From Tubulanus polymorphus (taxonomy: Eukaryota; Nemertea; Palaeonemertea; Tubulaniformes; Tubulanidae): a stretch of 64,000 nucleotides of DNA. Under the pieces are notes generated by a model that searched no databases, was not told where the DNA came from, and saw only the letters and a program-made list of their open reading frames with translations. The stretch lies in assembly GCF_964204645.1 (NCBI RefSeq), contig NC_134032.1:9728275-9792274 (forward strand), written 5' to 3'. The position numbers and the translations under genes are program-made. The stretch's first letter is position 1. The number at the start of each line of letters is the position of its first letter. Shown here piece after piece: positions 27,062-46,951 of the stretch.

Positions 27062-29775
27062 GAGAATTCCAAAATTCCATGAGTAGGCCTTGTTAGACGT
27101 ATCCAATACATATATTCCATGGGAGCGGGTGTGTCATTGACGACAAGTTTAAACCTGTTGACATTTTCTTTAAAAAATCATTCTCCAGAAAAACAACTGA
27201 TTAAATATATACGAGTTGGCTGGCAGCGTAAAAATTGACTGATCCAAAAACCTGGCGGATATTCTTTACTCAAATTTCAATGTAATGTAGGCTATATGAC
27301 AAACCATTAAGAACTGAAGTGACATTTTTGGAACCCATGAAAACCTTCAATGTGCCCAGTACTGACCTACCACAATTGCCACAAGTTATCTCGATTCCAA
27401 TCGGACCGATTTGTGGGCTCCAGATGCAAATACATAAACCAAATATCAAGTCCACACATCCACAGAGCGTGTCAAAAACATCCCAATGAAACTACATAGA
27501 TTCTGCCGATGAACGGGCTGATAACGGACGAAAAGTGAACGCAAAATAGCCCGCTGGGCACTTCACCCCGGTTTGCTACAAACGACTGTTCAACCCGCGG
27601 TACAAAACTAGATCAACCAAACCAAAAATGACTTACCTTATCGAAGTAATACAAAGATAAGTATAAATAGAATCACAAAAAAACTTACCTCACCTTAAGA
27701 GAACTTAACGACAGACAGTTAACTCGGAGCCCACCCAGATCTAGCAATAAGGCTTAAGATTTTACCGACACACTTCTTACCGATAGTATATATACAATAC
27801 ACGTGAAATTGTGTAGGCCAACTTGATACGAGAGACCCATCTAAAATTATTTTTTATATTTTCACTCAAGGCAGGCCCTAGGGCAGAGGGAGATTTGACC
27901 TTCTAATACTGAGGCTCTCGAAGCGTATCAGATCACTGAACCCACGTGCTGAAACGCGTCTCGGGTTACGAAGTTGCAGCGCTGACCCGAATAAGACAAA
28001 ACCTCGCTCGCCATCGGGTAGACGGAGGCGCTCATCGACGGTGAAAGTTTGGAAGGCCATAATTTCTTCGATTTCCTCCAATCAGAGAATATCTGGGGGT
28101 ACAGGCTCACCAGCGAATTGAAATCAAGCCACATCTTACAGAAGTAGAATTCAGCCCGTACTTTCTGACGTGGAGAATAGATAAGTTCAAAACGTCCGCT
28201 ATCTACAAAGATCAAAAGCTAATTTTATTTATCAAAATGAAATCGATAGACACGACGTTTCGAACGAGTGTCTTTTGATTTAAATATTTGATAGGTACGG
28301 AAGAGCAATGCGGCCAACAACATTTTATTATCTATTTCAAAAGTCGACTTTTCGAATTAGTAAGTCGCCTTATCAATGGTTACCGCTCAAACTGCGGCAA
28401 GATTTGGGGGTTTGTACCGACCCGATATGCTGACGCGCGCGTGACAAAAAAAACCCCAGCAATTCAACAGTCCAAAACAACTACGGACGGAAAGAAACAT
28501 TACGATAAATACAAATAATAATCAAATATCAATATATATTTTTCAATAATAAACAATGAATTTTATTTACAATATACAATGTATAACACAATTTCGAACA
28601 TATTATCAAAGTTCCACCAACTAACATTTTCATCAGTGGGATTTTTCGTAATCATTTCAATTTTTTTTCATTAATCATAAATATTCATTAAAATATTTCC
28701 TAAATGCATATAACTTTTTTTCGCGTCCAACTTTTACATAATATTCACAACGCTCGGCGACTAAACACGCGTTTCGAAAATTTTTACTAAGAAGTTCTTG
28801 AATCAAACTCTTAATCATCAGTATTTGCCACCAACTCGGAGGTCACCACTGTTGCAACTTGAAAACAAATAACCTTCCTGTCAATAACTAGTTGATAGCC
28901 TAGTTTTTTTTGAAAGCTGAAACAAGTTTTGTATATCAAAAACCAATTCTTAACTTCAACTGAAACTCTTAACTCAGTATTTGCCACCGACTCGGGGGTT
29001 GCCACGGTTAACAACTCGAAAATAAATAACCTTCCGATCAATCGCTTCGATTGATAACCTATTTACATTTAACAACATTTTGTTCTTGTTTTCCGTCGAG
29101 AAATATGAAGAGAAGGTGAACTTAGAAAAGTTTTCCGGGGCAAGAAAGAACGAAAAGTCCCCGACGACGAAACACGTAGAATAGAAACGTTCCAGAAAAA
29201 GATGTCAACCTTCGTAAATCAACCTGACATTAAAACATCGATGACGCAATTGCTCTACGGACACTTCCAGAAAAGATGAATCTCCTTATGACATAATCAA
29301 ATTACTCCCATTGACTCTTTCAGGCAAGATGGCTACCCCTGTAAATCCCAACCCGATGATACCATCAAATAACACCCATAGACACTTTCATAACAGATGG
29401 CTAAATCCAACTCAACTGTCTCAGATCCGAAAAAGTTCCCGATTCGTGATCCGGGGTTCGCCGGGCAAAAACTGCGTGAGGCCCGAAGGTACGCCTGATC
29501 GTACGTCAGGGCCTCGTTCACGACTGTGTTAGACCCGCGTGCCCTGATTATCTAGCGATCGACGTGATGGTTTTAAAAACACTTAAAAACAAGATTCGAA
29601 ATCTCGCGTAAAAATATCCGCCACCACACGCGGAACGACGAGAAAAATTGCCCCCGCTTCGCTCTGACCCGACCTGGCGGAGTGACCGGCGTGGTAGTCC
29701 GGGCGGACACCTCTCGGAGACAACATCGATACGAACACTTTTAACCGGTCGCAAGCGCCGGACTTAGAATCGGTC
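27062..29775. other. 3' flank of WDR48, non-coding, with a direct duplication and dispersed repeats
   Basis: Positions 28818-28890 and 28972-29045 are two copies of a segment containing CAGTATTTGCCACC-ACTCGG and AATAACCTTCC. Units of the GATGATGTCAT family are at 29180-29400. The minus-strand frames at 27878-28215 are GC-richer than the surroundings but resemble nothing I know. The WDR48 3' UTR must extend into the right part of this interval; I see no clear polyadenylation signal. Confidence 0.4.
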
Positions 29776-38466
<8,691 letters not shown>

Positions 38467-39337
38467 TATATTCGGACAAGCCGTGTGAACTACGTCATCG
38501 TTTTACGCGCACTTTTACTTATTTTGCAACTCGAAACGAATCGTCGATAGCAGAAGATTTCATATGAACATAATTTATTATTTTTTTATTGAATCTAATT
38601 AATCAAAAGGATACTAATATAAAGCAGAGTAAAGGGTGGAATAAGATTAAAAGAGGTAGATTGGAAAAAATAAGGTCTCGTCATTTCGTTTTTCAATCCA
38701 CGCTTTAGATGCTCATAACCCGGAAACGTGTTGAAAAGAGTTGCATATGAGCTATCCACGTTCCCCTCTCGACCCGTTACTCTCTCGACCCGTTCCCGTC
38801 TCGACCCTACCGTACGATAGCGCCACCACAGTCGATTATTTGAACCATAACACTTGCGCGTATCGGATTCGGTTTTCACAGAACGATCAGTGACACTTCC
38901 CAACAATTTTAGAACTTGATTAGATTCTTTAAACTTTTGATTGAAAAGATCGAATGAGGAAATCACCTCCAATGTGAAGAAAAGTAAAAATTCAGGATGC
39001 GAAAAACAATTTCCCGTCGAAATTTCCTCCCAGAATCTGGGAAGAATATATTCACTGTTTAAAAGCTTTACACTAATTTCAAATGAATTACACGAGTTGA
39101 ATTATTTTGGTTTCTTAGAAATAAAATCAACTTTATTTAAATCCTTCAAACCATGTTCCTAAAAACGACCCAGCCCGCGGCATTTTAATTGGGACATGTT
39201 TCATTGTGCCATTTATCAATTCAAATGTAATTCATCAAATTTATGAAAAAAAAATTATTGTATAAATTTTGCAAAAAAATTAAGATCTTGTTCAATTTTA
39301 TGACGCGTTGATTTCTAGATCACGTTGTTCCCCACAC

Positions 39338-40366
39338 CATGTTCCCGTCTCGACCCTTCAAATCTGGCTCTACTCTCTACACAGTCCCGTGGACCCTATG
39401 TTCCCGTCTCGACCCTTCACATCTGTCTCCACTCTCTACACAGTCCTGTGGACCCTATGTTCCCGTCTCGACCCTTCACACCTGTCTCTACTCTCTACAC
39501 AGTCCCGTGGACACCATGTTCCCGTCTCGACCCTTCTAACCTGTCTCTAGTCTCTACACAGTCCCCTGGACACCATGTTCCCGTCTCGACCCTTTAAACC
39601 TGTCTCTACTCTCTACACAGTCCCGTGGACACCATGTTCCCGTCTCGACCCTTCAAAACTGTCTCTAGTCTCTACACAGTCCCGTGGACACCATGTTCCC
39701 GTCTCGACCCTTCAAATCTGTCTCTACTCTCTACACAGTCCCGTAGACACCATGTTCCCGTCTCGACCCTTCACACCTGTCTCTACTCTCTACACAGTCC
39801 CGTGGACACCATGTTCCCGTCTCGACCCTTCTAACCTGTCTCTAGTCTCTACACAGTCCCCTGGACACCATGTTCCCGTCTCGACCCTTCACACCTGTCT
39901 CTACTCTCTACACAGTCCCGTGGACACCATGTTCCCGTCTCGACCCTTCTAACCTGTCTCTAGTCTCTACACAGTCCCCTGGACACCATGTTCCCGTCTC
40001 GACCCTTTAAACCTGTCTCTACTCTCTACACAGTCCCGTGGACACCATGTTCCCGTCTCGACCCTTCAAAACTGTCTCTAGTCTCTACACAGTCCCGTGG
40101 ACACCATGTTCCCGTCTCGACCCTTCAAATCTGTCTCTACTCTCTACACAGTCCCGTAGACACCATGTTCCCGTCTCGACCCTTCACACCTGTCTCTACT
40201 CTCTACACAGTCCCGTGGACACCATGTTCCCGTCTCGACCCTTCAAAACTGTCTCTAGTCTCTACACAGTCCCGTAGACACCATGTTCCCGTCTCGACCC
40301 TTCAAAACTGTCTCTAGTCTCTACACAGTCCCGTAGACACCATGTTCCCGTCTCGACCCTTCACAT
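39338..40366 (+). repeat. 59-bp tandem array in left arm of fold-back element
   Basis: About 17 units carry TGTTCCCGTCTCGACCCTTC, then A-ACCTGTCTCTACTCTC and TACACAGTCCCGTGGACACC. The spacing of GTTCCCGTCTCGACCC is 59 bp (39341, 39400, 39459, 39518). Variants alternate in a higher-order order, with CTACTCTC/CTAGTCTC and GTGGAC/GTAGAC switching, and long stretches repeat identically at about 413 bp. All three frames are free of stops, so the Ser/Leu/Pro/Arg open frames here are not evidence of a protein. Confidence 0.97.
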
Positions 40367-40379
40367 CCGTTTCTAGACA

Positions 40380-42110
40380 GTTTCTGGGATACTCTGACAT
40401 ATCTAATCGGCTTGTAATATTTCCACTCAGTGGGACGAGCCTTTAAAAAAGATGGAAATTAATATTAAAATTGGTCGAATATTCATTGATTAAAAAGATG
40501 AGAAATCTACAAAATCGATGCCGACGGATACATGTATACATAAGGAAAATTTCTACAATTTTCAATCAAACTCAGTGAAATTTTCAGGAATATGCACCAT
40601 ACACATTACAATGAAAACTCATTAGAACGAACTCAAAGAACCAGAAGATTACAACCGACATTGTCCTAATAGTCGAAATTCTAGATTTTTGATAATCGAT
40701 AATTCGGTAGGTATATCAGAAGTATAACTAGGCTACAATGTTCCTTGGCTGAATCCCATGGTCTTCAATACGAAAGGCTTTCATTCTCATCTTAATTTTC
40801 TTTTTTTTTGACGCCTTATAAAACGTTACCATTATGAAACCTAAACAATGCTAACCATTCAGCGTCATTTTACAAACGACAGCCGTAAATCGATGTGCAA
40901 AACGTCACAGGTTTATGTGTACACAAACAAGCTATCTGGCAAAATATTATTGACATAGATGTAGAATGGCTTCCTGTGATTATATAATGACCTATATTTG
41001 AACGTCGAAATGTTATATTGCATTAAATATCATTAGAAGACGTATTGTAATAGTAAAGGATGTATGATTATATCAGAAGCGGCAGGCATAAATAGAAATG
41101 ATAAGTAAATCGGATTATTCGGTTAAATGGCGGATGTATACACGATGCAGAAGTCTGATATAAAAGTCAGACCCTGACGTGGGCATGCCGGTGGAATGAC
41201 GAAGCTATCTACGATGTGTGTAGGGCCGGCGTGAATTTCATCAGCGGCTACAAGCGGTCAATATGAAAATGTGTAAACATATAATTTCAATATTCAATCG
41301 TTTGTGAAAATATGTTTGATATTAGGAGTATGCAAGTTTCGTGAGATTAGCAATTTATAATAGCATAGCTGTCATATACGGCTCCGCGTCCTCTGATGGC
41401 ATGTGTATTAGGTGACAATTCAATTCAATTCTTTATTGATCCTTATTACATTGAAATTCCGGGATAAAATTCCCAAATTCAATAAATACAAATTTTGAAA
41501 TAAATTAATACAACATACATGACACACGGGTAATTCATACAGAACAACATAAGCATGTTATTTTAAATGACAATGTCTACTTCAACCCACCCAGACTCAA
41601 GACTCTAGGATATCGAGTGACAGCCAAACCCGTGGCCCGGGCCCGGGGACCGGGCCGGCTGGCTAGGCCACACGATATGCTCGAAGTCATGATGAAGCAG
41701 ACATCAGAAGAGCTCTTTCTTCATCCATGGAGGCAATGAAGTTGCAGACCAGCTTAGAGGCATAAGTAAATGAAGTCGGTCGCAAGTTCGCGATCAATTA
41801 TTGAGAATTTTCAATAAAAAAATTTAAACCACTACTAGAGTCGAAGACCTGTATCATCTACCCAATCGCCAAATCTCATCATTCCCCAAATTTCTTAAAA
41901 CTTCGATTTCAAATTTGCAATTCCACATTAGCTTAGCCCAGAAATTCTACACTTTTTTCTCAGGCGTCAAATAATTTTCTAAAATTAATTTTCTTGTTTC
42001 TGCCTGTTGTAGCCCGACAAATCGTGAATGACAAATCATTACTTATATCGAAATATCTTGATACAAGATACGTAACACCATCTTAATGGCTTCACTAAAC
42101 CTGTGTCCAC
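40380..42110. other. central spacer of the fold-back element
   Basis: AT-rich sequence with no exon or transposase seen. The only recognised piece is a retroelement 3' tail at 41416-41560. Confidence 0.5.
41416..41560 (-). mobile_element. 3' end of a non-LTR element or SINE with (AATTG)n tail
   Basis: Read on the minus strand it ends AATAAAGAATTGAATTGAATTG. This has the same tail type as the LINE at 44979-46320, which ends AATATTTGAATTGAATTG on the plus strand. Only the 3' untranslated part is visible. Its left limit is uncertain. Confidence 0.55.
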
Positions 42111-42114
42111 TAAA

Positions 42115-42425
42115 AATGTCGAGACGGGAACATGGTGTCCACAGGACTGTGTTGAGAGTAGAGACAGGTGTGAAGGGTCGAGACGGGAACATAGGGTCCA
42201 CGGGACTGTGTAGAGAGTAGAGACAGGTGTGAAGGGTCGAGACGGGAACATAGGGTCCACGGGACTGTGTAGGGAGTAGAGACAGATTTGAAGGGTCGAG
42301 ACGGGAACATAGTGTCCACGGGACTGTGTACAGAGTAGAGACAGGTTAGAAGGGTCGAGACGGGAACATGGTGTCTACGGGACTGTGTAGAGACTAGAGA
42401 CAGGTTAGAAGGGTCGAGACGGGAA
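42115..42425 (-). repeat. 59-bp tandem array in right arm, distal part
   Basis: Five units of the same 59-bp repeat in inverted orientation (GGGTCGAGACGGGAACATGG). The array is interrupted at 42425 by an insertion. Confidence 0.95.
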
Positions 42426-42980
42426 TGTTGTGGGGTTGCTTTCGGTTCTCCAACAATGTTGTGGAGTTGAGTTTCTCAACCAATTGTTGTGGGGTCACGT
42501 TGCGTTCTCCCCTCGTGTTGTCGTTGTTGGTTCCGATTAATCCGATAAGTGATATCCCTCTGACTCCGGAATAATAACAACTCTTCTCGTGGGTCTACGT
42601 TCTTTCTTTATTTTCCCGCACAATTCTTATTCCTTCCTACAGCTCGTATTTTTAGGCTTCTCCGCCACTCTAGCATCTCTCTCCCCCTTACTGTGCTGAC
42701 CCTCCCTTTTTATCTTATATCATGTTACTCGTGACGTATACTTCTACATATGTTATACGTCACGAGTTTATTACTTGTTTACTTCCTAGCCATACCAGAG
42801 CTCAAGGCTGCCGCTATAACCAGCAACCCTACGCAGATACTCACGTCACTTTCACCTATCTTCTATTCAGTGTCTGGTGTGCGACGTAAGCATCTACGTA
42901 GGTTGTTTACTAACTTCAGCCACTGCCCTGAACTCTGGCTTCCCTCCCTCTATGCAAACTACTAATTTATCACCCCAATA
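42426..42980. mobile_element. 555-bp insertion in the 59-bp array, candidate solo LTR
   Basis: The repeat phase of the surrounding array gives the exact boundaries. The unit sequence GACGGGAACATGG is split after GGAA at 42425 and resumes with GGAA at 42981, so there is a 4-bp target duplication. The insert starts TGTTGTGGGGT and ends CACCCCAATA, a short imperfect terminal inverted repeat with a TG start as in LTRs. It has no coding capacity. It contains ACTCGTGACGTAT and its complement 15 bp apart near 42730-42770. A solo LTR is likely, although the end is ATA rather than the usual CA. Confidence 0.6.
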
Positions 42981-43545
42981 GGAACATGGTGTCCAGGGGA
43001 CTGTGTAGAGAGTAGAGACAGATTTGAAGGGTCGAGACGGGAACATAGAGTACCTGTCCACGGGACTGTGTAGAGAGTAGAGACAGATTTGAAGGGTCGA
43101 GACGGGAACATAGTGTCCACGGGACTGTGTAGAGAGTAGAGACAGGTTAGAAGGGTCGAGACGGGAACATGGTGTCCACGGGACTGTGTAGAGAGTAGAG
43201 ACAGGTTTGAAGGGTCGAGACGGGAACATGGTGTCTACGGGACTGTGTAGAGACTAGAGACAGGTTAGAAGGGTCGAGACGGGAACATGGTGTCCAGGGG
43301 ACTGTGTAGAGAGTAGAGACAGGTGTGAAGGGTCGAAACGGGAACATGGTGTCTACGGGACTGTGTAGAGACTAGAGACAGATTTGAAGGGTCGAGACGG
43401 GAACATAGTGTCCACGGGACTGTGTAGAGAGTAGAGACAGGTTTGAAGGGTCGAGACAGGAACATAGTGTCCACGGGACTGTGTAGAGACTAGAGACAGG
43501 TTTTGAAGGGTCGAGACAGGAACATAGGGTCCATGGAGAAAGACC
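42981..43545 (-). repeat. 59-bp tandem array in right arm, proximal part
   Basis: Nine to ten units of the same repeat as 39338-40366, inverted. One unit near 43050 carries a short extra segment (TAGAGTACCTG). Confidence 0.95.
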
Positions 43546-43914
43546 CACGGGATCTGTAGAGAAAGATAACGCGTCATGAATTTAACAATCATCTTTATTT
43601 TTTTTGCAAAATTCAGACATTAATTTTCTTCATAAATTTGATGAATTCGAATTGATTAATGGCAATAAACATGCCCCAAACAAAATGCCCCGGGCCGGGT
43701 CGTTTTTTGAAAAAAACGGTTTGAGAGATTTAAAGAAAGTTGATTTTATTTTTTAGAAACCAAAATAATTACACTCGTGTAATTCATTCAAGATTATATT
43801 TGAAACTAGTTTAGCTTTACCAGTAAATATATATTATTTCTGGGAGGAAATCTCGACGGGAAATTGCTTACTTCGCATCTTGAATTTTTACTTCTGTTGA
43901 CATTGGAGGCGTTT

Positions 43915-44127
43915 TCTTGGTAAGTGCAGATCCACACCTCTCGTGATTGACGCAATCTGCTGAATGACAGAATCCAGGCTAAAATCTTTCTAGTGAAGAT
44001 ATCTAAAAATTAACCAATGGCAAACCACTGAATTGCTGAATTTTGAATCTGAAATACGTGTTGATATTAAATGTAATTGATTGAACCGTTTACGCGGGGA
44101 GGTGCGGATCTGCACTTAAGCTTATAC
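43915..44127. mobile_element. MITE nested in right arm (TAAGTGCAGATCCRCACCTC termini)
   Basis: TAAGTGCAGATCCACACCTC near the left end is inverted as GAGGTGCGGATCTGCACTTA near the right end. The left arm of the fold-back element lacks this segment at the matching place, near 38960-38970, so it is a later insertion. CGTTT occurs on both sides (43910-43914 and 44128-44132) as a candidate target duplication. Confidence 0.7.
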
Positions 44128-44607
44128 CGTTTCCATCATTCGATCTTTTCAATGAAAAGTTTTCAAAAATCTAATTTGATTTTTTAAAATTGTTGGTAGG
44201 TTCACATGCGAAAAACGAATCCGATACGCGCCGTAGTGTTTTAGTTCAAATAATCGACTGTGGTGGCGCTATTGTACGGTAGGGTCGAGACGGGAACGGG
44301 TCGAGACAGTAACGGGTCGAGACGGGAACGTGGATGGCTCATATATATATATGCCCATAGCTGGAATTGTCGGACTAATGGACCGGACTTTGGTAACATG
44401 TACTCCTATTGATTCGGACTGGGGTTGAAATGTGTTCAGATAATCAGTTTTCCGATGAAAATCATCAGTATTACGAATATTTTTGAATTCATTTAACATT
44501 TAGATGCACGGTTGCAGAATGAATCTTTTCGATGATAATTTAAATTAGTCTCGAGTTAGGCCTAGTGTTTGACCCACGCATGAGGTTAACCCCATTTGGG
44601 GTTAGAT

Positions 44608-44841
44608 CACAGGGACCTGACAAAAAAATTTTTGACCCCAGTATCCTAGGTACTATCCTCTTTATGTATTTTTGGTACTATATATAAAAAGACTTGAAGC
44701 GGATTGGATTATCAATAACGAAGTTACGAACTGTTGAAGTGACATACCTGTACAGATCTGACGGAGAGTTGGCTCCTTGTTTTTTTTATATATAGTACCT
44801 AGGATACTGGGGTAAAAAATTTTTTTTGTCAGGTCCCTGTG
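44608..44841. mobile_element. hAT-like MITE, 234 bp, with 8-bp target duplication
   Basis: The termini are CACAGGGACCTGACAAAAAA and its complement, extending to about 48 bp (GACCCCAGTATCCTAGGTAC inside). GGTTAGAT flanks the element exactly on both sides (44600-44607 and 44842-44849). An 8-bp duplication and CA-GGG termini are the signature of the hAT superfamily. It has no coding capacity. Confidence 0.88.
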
Positions 44842-44978
44842 GGTTAGATGTCAAACAATGATGGTTGTCTAACATCGCTAGAATGCCGGGCTAGAATGCC
44901 TGTTGTATTTCATCTGAGATAAGCAGTTTATCCAAATTGGCATTAATTAACGGGTATCGTGGATGTTACGATTGACCA

Positions 44979-46320
44979 ATGATATTCAAAATGGGGGGCC
45001 AGATTAAGTGTCTGGCATTACTTCATGAACGCCGATCAGTGTTCACCTCCTGTCGATATCATACTAAGGTAGAACTCTGTAGTCTACCCCTTCAAAAGTT
45101 CGACGCTTCCAGAACAATTGCAAACATGCGATCTGTAATACAACAGATACAGCTATTTAACAGTCTTATCAAGCCAATACTTATATACGGTAGTGAAGTT
45201 TGGGGTCTTACAGGAATAACACCACTTATCAAAAATAATATGACAATTTACCTCTTGCGGCCCGCTTTAATCTAACAATAGCACAAAAAACGATGAATAG
45301 ATTCTGTCGTTCCATTCTTGGTGTACATGCCAAAACACCTACTTTACCGGTACTAGGAGACCTTGGTATTTACCCGGTCTATGTTGATAGTTTGACATCC
45401 TCAGTGAAATATTGGTTAACAGTCACGTCAAAGTATAATCATAACTCCCTTGTTTATCAAGCTATGCTAGAATCCTACTCCATGTATAAAGATAAAAATG
45501 TCATTAACTCAATATCTGCTATTCACGCAATACTTAATTACTTTGGATACTCTGAACTATGGCACAATAATGGGTCCCGGAATATTGTAAAAGCTACCAA
45601 ATCAATTAGACTATCTTTACAGGCTGACTTCAGAAATTATTGGAAAAATGAAATATCAGATTCAAAACATAGTAGATACCAATTTTATAACAAATATATG
45701 ACTGACTTTAAACTAGAAAAATATCTCATGTCTAATGATTTTTACCAAAAGTCAACAATGGCTAATTAAGTTAAGGACTAGTTCTCATAACCTCATGATT
45801 GAAAAAAGGGCGGCACCTATCAATAACTACTGAAAACCGTCTGTGTATAGTATGTAACGCTATAGAGGATGAGGAACATTTCCTATTCAACTGCACTAAA
45901 TTTGATGAATAAAGAAAGACATACAGACTTGATACACAAACTTTGATGGAAATTTTCAATTCAAACAATAACCCGAACATTTACTAAAATTTACCAAAGT
46001 CTGTATGTCCCTGCTGTAAGGTCCATTATCTAAAGTTGCCATAGCTATCTTTTTCTGTAAACAATCTATATTAATATGTGTATGTGTGTGTATATATGTA
46101 TAACTGCCGATATAGTATTTTTTGTTGAAACTTTCGAGCCATGCATATAGTCTATCGTATTACATGTATATCTGTTTTTATATTATTTTTGTGTGCTTGT
46201 TTATCAGATGTTAATGATTACTATTATTTTATATTTCTCACTCTGTAAAATTTATGTATGTATAAATGTCAGTCACAAACAGTGCAATTGTTTATACTGA
46301 ATAAATATTTGAATTGAATT
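44979..46320 (+). pseudogene. 3' fragment of a non-LTR retrotransposon (LINE), broken
   Basis: The fragment encodes the end of a reverse transcriptase and the C-terminal region. FNSLIKPILIYGSEVWG at about 45150-45204 is the typical LINE sequence after the thumb. A second frame from 45293 holds FCRSILGVHAKTPTLPVLGD and a long C-terminal domain. A third piece after 45770 has C-x2-C and EDEEHFLFNC, a zinc-finger-like LINE tail. Frame changes near 45250 and 45770 and stops show that it is dead. The element ends at about 46320 with AATAAATATTTGAATTGAATT, a short repeat tail of the CR1/L2 type. The exact clade is not certain. Confidence 0.85.
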
Positions 46321-46511
46321 GCGAATTGCGACCCGTTTGTTGACGTCCTCTATCCACCTGCAGTTTATAAATGTCTTCCTGTCTTGTTAGGCTTCAGAAA
46401 AACAGATCTTCAGAGACAACTATTTCTATGATCAGATCATTTTTTATTCCTTTTCGAGCTTGAACCAATTAAACAATGTGGTGAATAATTGAAATAGATC
46501 GAGTATCGATG

Positions 46512-46951
46512 TTAGTTAGGACAGCAAAAGCCAATAAATCTTGAGCAACACAAGTTTCGTGCGGGTCCACCAATCAGCCAATAGGTTGACGACTTTCCCT
46601 CACAGGTGCAATGAACTCCTCTCTTTTCAACCTCAACTTCTGCAATAACAATATTGATAAAAAGTCGCATTTTCCAAGCCTCTCTTCCTTGTATGACATC
46701 TCCAACGCCGCTGCGCCCGATGTGATGTACAAGGGACCTCCAATTATCGTGATGTACATTTAGTTCGTCCAGGAAAGTTAACGTTTCGCTTGGCATCAAC
46801 TTACGATCAAGTTCTGGACTCGATTTATATATGACTTGAATTCAATTAAACTCGGAATTTCACAGGATAATTTTGAACAAAAGTTACCTTCTGCAGCGAT
46901 GGCTCCAATGACCATAAACAAGGCCAAGGCGATGAAAAGAGTCTTGTACAT
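46512..46951 (-). CDS. secreted cysteine-rich peptide precursor (defensin- or toxin-like), two exons
   Basis: Exons are 46888-46951 and 46512-46813, with a 73-nt GT-AG intron (donor GTAACT, acceptor TCCAG). The joined frame is 121 residues. Residues 1-20 form a clear signal peptide (MYKTLFIALALFMVIGAIAA). Residues 21-86 form a cysteine-free propeptide that ends in the dibasic site KR. The predicted mature peptide is the last 35 residues, with six cysteines in the pattern C-x-C-x17-CC-x6-CC and a Trp ten residues before the first CC. The order signal, propeptide, KR, short six-cysteine domain is that of many defensins and venom peptides. The spacing fits no family I can name: it recalls alpha-defensins and anemone channel toxins (CxC start, CC end) but has an adjacent middle pair. 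Function is inferred only from architecture. Confidence 0.75.

Larger units (their letters stand above)
38737..44355. mobile_element. large fold-back (inverted-repeat) element, about 5.6 kb
   Basis: The left arm, about 38737-40370, and right arm, about 42113-44355, are inverted copies. Matching blocks include the termini (GAGC-ATCCACGTTCCC followed by CTCTCGACCCGTTAC), GGTGGCGCTATCGTACGGTA, the segment around GGGAGGAAATTTCGACGGGA and the 59-bp arrays. The arms are diverged. The right arm has acquired two insertions (42426-42980 and 43915-44127) that are absent from the left. The central spacer, about 40380-42110, shows no transposase or other gene. I cannot assign a transposon superfamily and I see no certain target duplication; AT-rich GCATAT words flank both ends. 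Confidence 0.8.

Noticed and set aside
27878-28215. Possible exon on the minus strand with reasonable codon structure
   Set aside because: Two different frames are open, neither resembles a known domain, and no convincing splice sites or start were found.
39308-40317. Several 60-125 codon Ser/Leu/Pro/Arg-rich open frames in the 59-bp array, also on the minus strand at 42039-43592
   Set aside because: All three frames of the unit lack stops, so these frames arise automatically. The array belongs to a fold-back element with inverted copies.
39338-40366. CRISPR-like look of regularly spaced repeats
   Set aside because: Units are contiguous without unique spacers and the DNA is animal chromosomal.
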